From assembly GCF_030540835.1 (NCBI RefSeq), contig NZ_JAUOEK010000142.1:62001-126000 (forward strand): a DNA stretch of 64,000 bases, given 5' to 3'. This document shows positions 38,606-46,181 of this stretch, one piece after another. This DNA comes from Flavivirga aquimarina. GTDB taxonomy: Bacteria > Bacteroidota > Bacteroidia > Flavobacteriales > Flavobacteriaceae. The notes beneath the pieces are model-generated. The model did not search any database. It was not told the origin of the DNA and saw only the letters and a list, made by a program, of their open reading frames with translations. Position 1 is the first letter of the stretch, and each line of letters begins with the position of its first letter. The translations under genes and the position numbers were made by a program.

Positions 38606-39739
38606 ATGCCTTTACATAAAAACATAACCGTATTTCCAAACCTTTTTATTGAAGAAAGGGTAAAAAAGTTATATGACTCATTTGAATATTTTAATAAAAA
38701 AGTAATTAATAAAGAACCCGATATTGAATATGAAAACATCTATTCTTTTAAGCTGGTTCCGGAATATTTCGAATTAAATCGCAGAAACCATAAGTATAAA
38801 ACAAAAAAAATCCCCCAATATAACTGGGGATACTCCATTCTTTTAAATGATGTAAACTCTATAGAAGGCTATTTACAGCAACAATTCAGCAGTAAAAAAA
38901 GAAGTATTATAAAACGATATGTAAATCGACTAGAGTCTTGTTTTAACATACGTTATAAGCTATACCATGGTGACCTGTCTCAAGAAAACTACTTTTTTAT
39001 CATGGAGTCATTAAAAAATATGATCATAGAACGATTCAGAGAATTAAATGACACACACAAAAACATGAAAGAATGGGATTTCTTATTAAGTAGTACTTAC
39101 GAAAAAATAATAAACAAAACAGCGTCATTATTTGTTATTTATAATGATGAAGAACCCATTGAAATTTCTTTAAACTACCATTACGACAAAATTCTTTTTA
39201 GTTACGTATCTTCTTATAGTATAGATTATTCAAAATTCGGATTGGGGCATGTCGAAATTTTTAAACAAGTAGAATGGTGCAAGCGCAACGATTACATCCT
39301 ATTTGAAATGGGCGTAGGTGGCACAGACTATAAACGAAGATGGAGTAATAATATTTACAGATATTATCAATATATAGTGTATTCCGATAACTCTACCTTT
39401 TTTGGAATTTACAATACTTTAAAATATAGGCTTAAAGAGTATTTAAAATCAAAGAAACCCGAAAAAATATTAGGCTGCCTCAAAAATCAATCCGCCGCAA
39501 TAAACAGTTCGGTATCCCTTACTCAAATTAAAAATATAGAAGACAGTATTCGTCATGAAGTTTCAAATTTAAAAGCAATTAAACACACAGATAAGTCGTC
39601 ATGTTTTTTAAGGAGACACATTCACGATTTTTCATATACTACTATAGACCACATTGAAAGCATAAACGTATATAAGGTTAATAATAATGAATACTTAATT
39701 ATAGGGAAAAACAAATATCAAAAGTTATTTCAAAATTAA
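38606..39739 (+). CDS. GNAT/BioF2-like acyltransferase, tandem paralogue 6 of 6, with C-terminal extension
   Basis: This 377-residue last member of the array has SIEGYLQQQFSSKKRSIIKR, NRLESCFNIRYKLYHGDLS, NKTASLFVIYNDEEPIEI, SYSIDYSKFGLG, KQVEWCKRND, FEMGVGGTDYKRRW and the C-terminal CFLRRHIHDFSYTTIDHIES segment. In the core the usual Asp of F-D-x-x-x-G is Glu (FEMGVG). The 154 bp that follow hold a strong promoter for the next operon, so the array ends here. Substrate unknown. Confidence 0.77.
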   Translation: MPLHKNITVFPNLFIEERVKKLYDSFEYFNKKVINKEPDIEYENIYSFKLVPEYFELNRRNHKYKTKKIPQYNWGYSILLNDVNSIEGYLQQQFSSKKRSIIKRYVNRLESCFNIRYKLYHGDLSQENYFFIMESLKNMIIERFRELNDTHKNMKEWDFLLSSTYEKIINKTASLFVIYNDEEPIEISLNYHYDKILFSYVSSYSIDYSKFGLGHVEIFKQVEWCKRNDYILFEMGVGGTDYKRRWSNNIYRYYQYIVYSDNSTFFGIYNTLKYRLKEYLKSKKPEKILGCLKNQSAAINSSVSLTQIKNIEDSIRHEVSNLKAIKHTDKSSCFLRRHIHDFSYTTIDHIESINVYKVNNNEYLIIGKNKYQKLFQN

Positions 39740-39829
39740 ATCAAAATCAAGTTTTGTGCTCTCATACTTTAAGATTCGTCTAAAAATTGCGTTTAACGCT
39801 AAAACCAAGCAATAGAAAGAGAAAATAAA

Positions 39830-39857
39830 TTGCTAATAAATTACTTTTTTATATTTG
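39830..39857 (+). promoter_or_regulatory. Predicted Bacteroidota promoter (TTG-N17-TATATTTG)
   Basis: TTG at 39830-39832 and TATATTTG at 39850-39857 are 17 bp apart, a good match to the -33/-7 consensus TTG-N17-23-TAnnTTTG. Transcription would begin near 39864, which supports the ATG at 39894 as the start of the glycosyltransferase gene. The element separates the GNAT array from the adenylation/carrier operon. Confidence 0.65.
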
Positions 39858-39893
39858 CTCACGATGGTTTTTAGTCATTTTTTTATAATTAAC

Positions 39894-41048
39894 ATGAAGA
39901 AGAAAATAATAAGAGCAGTAACTGTAGATGGATCATTTCCACTTCTAAAAGGTCAACTAAAATTTCTGAATAACCATTACGAAGTTATTGGAGTATCATC
40001 ACCAGGGCCTAATGTTGATAAAGTCATTCAAAATGAACTAATATCAGTTAAGTGTATAGATATGCAAAGAAGAATTAGTATTTCCAAGGATATTAAATCA
40101 CTGTATCATCTCTACAGGTTTTTCAAAAAAGAAAAACCTTTTATTGTTCATTCCATGACGCCTAAAGCTGGACTTTTAAGTATGATTGCAGCCTATTTTG
40201 CTAGAGTACCTAATCGAATACACACGTTTACAGGGCTTATTTTCCCGACACAAGTCGGTTTCATGAAAAAAGTACTAATCTTTACAGATAGATTACTCTG
40301 TCGTTTTTCCACTATAATTTTCCCTGAAGGTCAAGGTGTTAAAAAAGATTTAATAAACTATAACATTACTAAAAAGCCTCTTAAAGTACTTGCTAATGGA
40401 AATGTAAACGGGATTGATGGTGATTTTTTTGATCCTCAAATTTTTGAAGGTGATAAATTAAAAGCATTCAAGAATGAAATTGGTATTTCTGATGATGACT
40501 TTGTGTTTGTGTTTGCTGGCAGACTTGTTAAAGACAAAGGTATAAACGAATTGGTAACTGCATTCGTTAAGCTAAACAAAGAACATGATAATGTAAAATT
40601 ATTATTAGTAGGAACTTATGAGAATAACCTAGATCCACTAACCCTGGAAACTGTGGCATACATTGAGAATAACCTGAACATAATATTTACAGGTTGGGTG
40701 GATGATGTTCGCCCTTATTTTTTGATTTCAGACGTACTTACCTTTCCAAGTTACCGAGAAGGCTTTCCCAATGTAGTAATGCAAGCAGGAGCCTTAGGTT
40801 TACCTTCTATAGTGACAGATATTAACGGTTCTAACGAAATTATTCTTGAGGGAGAAAATGGCACTATTATTCCTGTGAAAAATTCAGACCTACTTTACGA
40901 TAAAATGCTTCAAATATATAATAAGGATATTAAGTTTGATTCAAAAAAATGTAGAGACTTAATTCTTACCAGATACAAATGCCAAGTAGTTTGGGATGCA
41001 TTATTAAAAGAATATAAGCAACTTGAAACTAGTGATCGGATTAAATGA
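39894..41048 (+). CDS. Glycosyltransferase family 4, PglA-like
   Basis: This protein has 384 residues from the ATG at 39894 (MKKKIIRAVTVDGS). In-frame starts at 39864 (ATG) and 39855 (TTG) lie in or at the predicted promoter and start site and are less likely. N-terminal motifs FPLLKGQLKFLN, VHSMTPKAGLLSMIAA and HTFTGLIFPT, and the C-terminal SYREGFPNVVMQAGALGLPS (E-x7-Q in place of E-x7-E), match the PglA/CapM-like group that adds the second sugar to undecaprenyl-diphospho-bacillosamine-type lipids. That fits the PglC-like and PglD-like genes at 47374-51371. Donor sugar unknown. Confidence 0.88.
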   Translation: MKKKIIRAVTVDGSFPLLKGQLKFLNNHYEVIGVSSPGPNVDKVIQNELISVKCIDMQRRISISKDIKSLYHLYRFFKKEKPFIVHSMTPKAGLLSMIAAYFARVPNRIHTFTGLIFPTQVGFMKKVLIFTDRLLCRFSTIIFPEGQGVKKDLINYNITKKPLKVLANGNVNGIDGDFFDPQIFEGDKLKAFKNEIGISDDDFVFVFAGRLVKDKGINELVTAFVKLNKEHDNVKLLLVGTYENNLDPLTLETVAYIENNLNIIFTGWVDDVRPYFLISDVLTFPSYREGFPNVVMQAGALGLPSIVTDINGSNEIILEGENGTIIPVKNSDLLYDKMLQIYNKDIKFDSKKCRDLILTRYKCQVVWDALLKEYKQLETSDRIK

Positions 41049-41099
41049 AACTTAATTAAACTGAATCGATTTTCACGACAATAATGACATTATAAGTTT

Positions 41100-42407
41100 A
41101 TGAGGAAAATTCAAACAGTGCTTGAAAATTTACGCTATAAATGTTTTTGGATGTTGGACAGGTTCTTACGAGACGGAAAAATTAAAAAGCATCTAGGTGA
41201 TATCACATATATACTTGAAAATTTTTCAAGCCCTGAGGCAAAGAAAAATCTAAGTTTAAAATTGGAACGCCTTACACAACATGTACGTACAACAACAGAT
41301 TTCTATAAAAACCATATGACGTTTGAAGGGTTTCCGGTAATTAACAAGAACATGGTTAGAGATCGCTATCAGGAGTTCCGGTCTAAACGTTATACAAAAA
41401 AAAAACTAAAAACGGTATCAACAAGTGGCTCTACAAGCATCACTCTTAAAATAAATCAAAACAAAAGTAAAATAATAAGAAATACGGCAGACACCATATA
41501 CTTTTCGAGACTAGCCGGATTTAGAATTGGGTATAAACTTTTGTATTTAAGACATTGGGATAATCACTTAAGAAAATCATCATTTAGAAATTTCTCACAG
41601 AACATTAAAGAACTCGAAGTTTTGAATATGAATGATGTATACATCTCTAAAATAATTTCAGAGATCACAGAAGACCCTTCAAACAAAGGCTGGCTAGGTT
41701 ATCCCTCTGGATATGAGCTTATCTGTAAATATCTGGATAAAACGAATTCCAAACCATTAAAAGTAAATACCAAATCAATTATAGCAATGTCTGAGGGTGT
41801 AAATAGATACACTAAAGAATCAATGAAGAAATACTTTAATGTACCACTTGTATCCAGGTACTCTAACATGGAAAATGGCATTGTCGCTCAGCAAAAAATA
41901 GGCGAAGATACTTTTGCTATAAACTGGGCAAGTTATCACGTTGAAATATTTAAATTGAACGAAGATATTCTGGCAGAACCCGGAGAACCTGGTAGAATTG
42001 TAGTTACCGATCTGTACAACTATGCAAATCCATTAATACGTTACGATACCGGAGATGTAGGCACTATTGATTATACAGCAACACCGCCTGTCTTAAAAAA
42101 TATAGAAGGAAGAAAAACTGATGTTATATATAATACGAAAGGCGAAATAGTTTCATCTTTTATAGTAACCAATGTAGTTGAATATAAAGGTGTTATTCAA
42201 GGTCAGCTAATCCAGAAATCTAATAAAAAATATGAATTAAAATTAAATACAACTAACGAATTTAACCAAAAACAACAGGTCATTGAAGAATTCAAAGGGT
42301 ATCTGGGTAGCGATGCCATCATCAATATAAAATATGTTAAAGGAATCCCTTTATTGTCTTCAGGAAAAAGAAAAGCCACAGTTAATAACTTTGTTAAAAA
42401 TTATTAA
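41100..42407 (+). CDS. CapK/PaaK-like adenylate-forming enzyme
   Basis: This 435-residue member of the ANL superfamily resembles the phenylacetate-CoA ligase/CapK group frequent in capsule loci. The nucleotide-binding loop reads VSTSGSTSITLKI, a variant of STSGSTG. Further motifs are WLGYPSGYELI, MSEGVNRYTKES, SRYSNMENGIVAQ and NPLIRYDTGDVGTID (the adenylate-binding Asp). It probably activates a carboxylic acid or a sugar carboxylate for transfer, perhaps amidation of a uronic acid. It shares an operon with a second adenylating enzyme and a carrier protein. The substrate is not predictable from sequence. Confidence 0.85.
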   Translation: MRKIQTVLENLRYKCFWMLDRFLRDGKIKKHLGDITYILENFSSPEAKKNLSLKLERLTQHVRTTTDFYKNHMTFEGFPVINKNMVRDRYQEFRSKRYTKKKLKTVSTSGSTSITLKINQNKSKIIRNTADTIYFSRLAGFRIGYKLLYLRHWDNHLRKSSFRNFSQNIKELEVLNMNDVYISKIISEITEDPSNKGWLGYPSGYELICKYLDKTNSKPLKVNTKSIIAMSEGVNRYTKESMKKYFNVPLVSRYSNMENGIVAQQKIGEDTFAINWASYHVEIFKLNEDILAEPGEPGRIVVTDLYNYANPLIRYDTGDVGTIDYTATPPVLKNIEGRKTDVIYNTKGEIVSSFIVTNVVEYKGVIQGQLIQKSNKKYELKLNTTNEFNQKQQVIEEFKGYLGSDAIINIKYVKGIPLLSSGKRKATVNNFVKNY

Positions 42408-42414
42408 GAAATCA

Positions 42415-43497
42415 ATGAAAGACCTACAAATAGTATCACTAACCCGTAAAATGCTTAAAGACGCTTTGGAACAAAACTTATACTGGCAAAGTGATGCTGA
42501 ATTTGTTCCATTTAGTAAAAATAAGGCCTTATGGTTGTTAAAAAACGAACGTATTGAAGATGAAGATGTTTGTGCCATTCTGGGAATTGAAAATAACACT
42601 CTGGTTTCTTTTATTTATTTAATTCCTGATTTGATAAATACAGACCAAGGCACTGCAAAAATATACTGGAGCAGCCGATGGTGGGTTGCTGAAAAACATA
42701 AAGAAAGCATCCTATCCGCATATACAAAAAGAGTTTCTTTAGAAGCAACAAAAAATCAATTAATTATAAAATATTTAGGAACAGACACACTTGATTATTA
42801 TAAAAAACATCCATATAAAGAGTTTTCAAAAAGAACCAGGTATATCTTTGTATTTAATTTAGATCACCATTTATTTATTAATAAATTTCGTTTTCTTAAA
42901 GCTATTACCCCTCTGATTAAAGGTGTTTCAAATTTGTCTCATTATTTAATTGCTTCAATTAATAAGAATAAAATTAAAACAGGGAGTCTTAGTTGCGAAT
43001 ATATATCCGATATTAATAAAAACACATGGCTCTTTATAGAAAAACATGTAGTAAATGATTTGATTCCAAAATCCAAAGACTATATTAATTGGCAAATAGA
43101 TAACAACCAATATACTTTAAAAAACAAGAAACTCTCCTATAATTGTCTAATAGGCAGTATTTCACATAAAATACACAACACAAACTTTTTTGTAAAGATG
43201 GGTAATAAAATAATAGGCTTTATATCAGTACTTGTTAGAGGTGATGAATTTGTTACCAGGTATTTTCTTTGTGATCACGATCATTATCAATATTGTTTAG
43301 ATGCTCTCATGGAATATTTTATTGAAAGTAAGTGTACTTTCCTTTTAACCGAAGATGAAGTTTTAGGGGCTCATATAAGCAAAAAGTTTTTAAAAGCTTT
43401 CACTAATAAAAGAGCACTGGTCTCTTTAGTGCACAATGATATAAGTCTCGATTTTAGTGACAAAAAAGTATATCAACAAGATGGACATTTTGCTTAA
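42415..43497 (+). CDS. Unknown protein with GNAT-like features
   Basis: This protein has 360 residues from the ATG at 42415 (MKDLQIVSLT), 7 bp after the CapK-like gene; a longer reading in the same frame overlaps that gene and is rejected. Two halves are visible: residues 1-130 with SDAEFVPFSKNKALWLLKN and IYWSSRWWVAEKHKESI, and a second half with FVKMGNKIIGFISVLVRGDE and a CLDALMEYFIESKCTFLLTE segment. Both have the beta-alpha pattern of acyltransferases of the GNAT fold, but no diagnostic CoA-binding signature is clear. Position between two adenylating enzymes suggests a role in acyl or aminoacyl transfer. This is inference. Confidence 0.6.
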   Translation: MKDLQIVSLTRKMLKDALEQNLYWQSDAEFVPFSKNKALWLLKNERIEDEDVCAILGIENNTLVSFIYLIPDLINTDQGTAKIYWSSRWWVAEKHKESILSAYTKRVSLEATKNQLIIKYLGTDTLDYYKKHPYKEFSKRTRYIFVFNLDHHLFINKFRFLKAITPLIKGVSNLSHYLIASINKNKIKTGSLSCEYISDINKNTWLFIEKHVVNDLIPKSKDYINWQIDNNQYTLKNKKLSYNCLIGSISHKIHNTNFFVKMGNKIIGFISVLVRGDEFVTRYFLCDHDHYQYCLDALMEYFIESKCTFLLTEDEVLGAHISKKFLKAFTNKRALVSLVHNDISLDFSDKKVYQQDGHFA

Positions 43498-43506
43498 AAC
43501 GGAACT

Positions 43507-45012
43507 ATGAATTTTTTAAACAAACTTCAGGAATCTTTTATTTCTAATGCGTCAAAGAATGCGCTATGTATCAATGATATCTATTATACGTACGAAGCCT
43601 TATCAGATTGCGTTTTAAATATTAGAAAAATCATCCAAACTCAAATACCCCCTGAAGAAAAACTAATTGGGTTAGTTGCGAATGATGATTTAGAAACATA
43701 CGCAACTATTTTTGCATTATGGTTTGAAAGTAAAGCATACATCCCCATTAATCCCACTGCTCCAAAAGACAGAAACACTGAGATTTTTAAGCTTACAAAG
43801 AGTGTGTACGTGTTTGATTCCAAAAAAAAATCTTTGTATTCGACTGACTTTACAATTCTCAGCCTTTTATCTAATGAAGAAGTATCAAAAAATCACACGT
43901 TAAAAACTATATCATATACAAAAAGTAATACCGCTTATATTCTATTTACCAGCGGAAGTACAGGTAAGCCTAAAGGTATCCCGATAAGTTTTGAAAACCT
44001 AAATGCATTGCTATCAGCATTGGGTAATGATAATGAATATTCATTGAATAGTTCAGACAGGTGTCTTCAAATGTATGATCTTACTTTCGATGCATCTCTT
44101 ACTGCGTTTATGCCAGCATTTTTGGCTGGTGCTTGTAGCTATACGGTTCCGTCCGATAGTATAAAGTATTTTTACATTTTTAAATTAATGCAAAAATACG
44201 ATCTTACAGTACTTAAAATGGTGCCTTCTATAATATATTATTTAAGGCCTTACTTTTCTGAAATAAATCAACCAAGTGTCCGATATTGTGTGTTTGGAGG
44301 AGGAAAGTTATTTGAAGACATTGTTAAAGAGTGGATCACATGTGTTCCTAATAGTAAAATTTATAATCATTACGGACCAACAGAGTGTACGGTTTGCAGT
44401 ACTTATTATACATATGTGTCTGGCGATTCAAATAAATCACATAATGGTGTTTTATCTATAGGAAAACCTCTGGCGGGCATCGATTATATCATTATCAATA
44501 ATGAAGGCAACATATTGGAAAATAACGAAGCAGGTGAATTATGTCTTTCCGGAGAACAGCTAACCAAAGGCTATTGGAAAAACGAAAAACTTAATAATAC
44601 ATTATTTTTCAATACACAGTTAGAAAATGGAGAAACTAAACACTTTTATAAAACCGGAGATATCTGTTTTAGAGAAGATGGTGGAAATTTAATGTATGTT
44701 GAAAGGAAAGATTTTCAAGTAAAAATACGTGGTTTTAGAGTAGAATTAGGAGAAATCGAGTTTCATGTAAAGAACATAGTAACCAAAGAAAATTTAACAG
44801 TAATAGATGTAAATAGCAGTGACGGGAATAATGAAATTGCATTAGTAATTGAAGGTAATGCTTTCGATACATCTACCCTCTTTGATCATCTACAAGTAAA
44901 ACTGCCTAATTACATGATTCCTACTCAAACTCATTTTTTAAATCAATTACCCCATAATATCAATGGGAAACTAGATAGAAAGAAACTAAGAGAATTAATT
45001 ACAAAAAAATAA
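43507..45012 (+). CDS. Stand-alone amino-acid/acyl adenylation enzyme (NRPS A-domain / DltA-like)
   Basis: This 501-residue enzyme is a complete A-domain. The phosphate loop FTSGSTGKPKG lies at 147-157, followed by YDLTFDASLTAF, NHYGPTECTVCS, YKTGDI, DFQVKIRGFRVELGEIE and the catalytic-lysine motif NGKLDRKK near 484-491. These are the A3-A10 core motifs of amino-acid-activating enzymes such as DltA. There is no fused thiolation or condensation domain. The carrier protein gene begins 2 bp downstream. Together they resemble DltA plus DltC, charging a carrier with an amino acid or other acyl unit. The activated substrate needs structure-based pocket analysis. Confidence 0.9.
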   Translation: MNFLNKLQESFISNASKNALCINDIYYTYEALSDCVLNIRKIIQTQIPPEEKLIGLVANDDLETYATIFALWFESKAYIPINPTAPKDRNTEIFKLTKSVYVFDSKKKSLYSTDFTILSLLSNEEVSKNHTLKTISYTKSNTAYILFTSGSTGKPKGIPISFENLNALLSALGNDNEYSLNSSDRCLQMYDLTFDASLTAFMPAFLAGACSYTVPSDSIKYFYIFKLMQKYDLTVLKMVPSIIYYLRPYFSEINQPSVRYCVFGGGKLFEDIVKEWITCVPNSKIYNHYGPTECTVCSTYYTYVSGDSNKSHNGVLSIGKPLAGIDYIIINNEGNILENNEAGELCLSGEQLTKGYWKNEKLNNTLFFNTQLENGETKHFYKTGDICFREDGGNLMYVERKDFQVKIRGFRVELGEIEFHVKNIVTKENLTVIDVNSSDGNNEIALVIEGNAFDTSTLFDHLQVKLPNYMIPTQTHFLNQLPHNINGKLDRKKLRELITKK

Positions 45013-45014
45013 TT

Positions 45015-45260
45015 ATGACAAAAGAAGCTATTTTAGAAAAAATAAAAATATCATTTGTTAAGGTACTTGAGCATAGCAAGTTCGAATTAAAGGAAGAGAC
45101 AACTGCTCACGATGTTGACGGTTGGGAATCTGTAACACATATGATGATTATAACTGATATAGAAAACTCCTTTAATATTAAATTTAAACTAATGGATTTA
45201 ATGAATATGAACAATGTAGGGAATTTAATTGAATGCATCCAAAAGGAACTTTCAAATTAA
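45015..45260 (+). CDS. Acyl/peptidyl carrier protein
   Basis: This 81-residue helical carrier has the attachment motif DVDGWESVTHMMII. Ser39 is the predicted phosphopantetheine site, in a D-x-W-E-S variant of the DSL motif also seen in DltC-like and other stand-alone carriers. It begins 2 bp after the adenylation enzyme gene, which presumably loads it. No phosphopantetheinyl transferase is in the window. Its TAA stop overlaps the stop of the converging formyltransferase gene: the four bases TTAA (45257-45260) serve both. The recipient of the carried group may be one of the MBOAT proteins or a GNAT-like enzyme (inference). Confidence 0.9.
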   Translation: MTKEAILEKIKISFVKVLEHSKFELKEETTAHDVDGWESVTHMMIITDIENSFNIKFKLMDLMNMNNVGNLIECIQKELSN

Positions 45261-46108
45261 ATTATTTCATATTTTTTAACCTTTATTATACCATCAATTG
45301 TTTTAACCAAAAATTTCTCATCATAAACCAAAACAATTTTTCCCGGCTCTGAATCTTTGTGATTCTTAAGCAATGGTTCATGTATAATCCGTTCAGCTTC
45401 AAAAATTTTATATTTTTCATTTTCAATAATAGCTGTACAACCTTGACTTTTGATTCCAAAACTTTTAATTTTCAATAATAAAATATCTGTTTTATTATTG
45501 AAATCTAAATTTCGCATTTCATTAGTTCTATTAAAATAAGTCGATTTTGCATCCTGTTTAATACCTATATATTCAAAATTAGCCTGTTTTAACTTCCTCC
45601 ATCCTTCTTTAAACACCCAACCTTCTAATTTCATTGCTAAATGATATAAGAGTCCTAAGTCGATGTCACTTGTTAGTTCTTCCTTTTTTTGGCAAATTAC
45701 GTCTCCTGTATCTATTCCTTTATCAATATAATGCATCGTAGCTCCATAAAAACTATAATTTAAATAAAACACACCATTCATAGGGGTTTTTCCTTGTAAA
45801 TGGGGTAAATAAGTAGGGTGTATATTTATTAATATTTGATGAGGTTTAAACTTTTGTACAGGAAAGACTATAGGACAGCCATTAGAGATTAAAACATCGA
45901 AGTCCAGTAACAATAGTTCATCTAAACACGCTTTCTTATCACGCATCGAAAAAGTAAGATAACTTATGTTTCGTTCATTTAAATAACTAACCAAAAAACT
46001 ATTTTCAAGAGCATAAATAATAAGATCATCTCTTTGAACATCTTGTAATAATTCATTTATCACATGAATTCTCGAACCTAAAAAAACAATCTTCTTATTA
46101 TTTACCAT
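45257..46108 (-). CDS. Formyltransferase-family protein (sugar N-formyltransferase or Fmt-like)
   Basis: This 283-residue protein has the N10-formyl-tetrahydrofolate-dependent formyltransferase core: LINIHPTYLPHLQGKTPMNG gives Asn95 and His97, and YIDKGIDTGDV gives Asp133, the full catalytic triad. A C-terminal domain follows the core (from about residue 190). In a polysaccharide locus such enzymes formylate dTDP- or UDP-amino-sugars, and candidate amino-sugars (3-amino-3,6-dideoxyhexose, 4-amino-bacillosamine) are made here. It runs against the surrounding genes. A minus-strand TAGCTTTG (complement of 46139-46146) could be its -7 element. The specific sugar is inferred, not seen. Confidence 0.82.
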   Translation of the reverse strand: MVNNKKIVFLGSRIHVINELLQDVQRDDLIIYALENSFLVSYLNERNISYLTFSMRDKKACLDELLLLDFDVLISNGCPIVFPVQKFKPHQILINIHPTYLPHLQGKTPMNGVFYLNYSFYGATMHYIDKGIDTGDVICQKKEELTSDIDLGLLYHLAMKLEGWVFKEGWRKLKQANFEYIGIKQDAKSTYFNRTNEMRNLDFNNKTDILLLKIKSFGIKSQGCTAIIENEKYKIFEAERIIHEPLLKNHKDSEPGKIVLVYDEKFLVKTIDGIIKVKKYEII

Positions 46109-46181
46109 TTAAAGCAAAATTTTAAACATTAATGCTTGCAAAGCTATTCAATTATATTGATTTTTGAATAAATTAAATATC

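Noticed and set aside
33040-39739. Array of identical repeats from a sequencing or assembly error
   Set aside because: The six genes differ greatly in sequence and length; only scattered motifs are shared.
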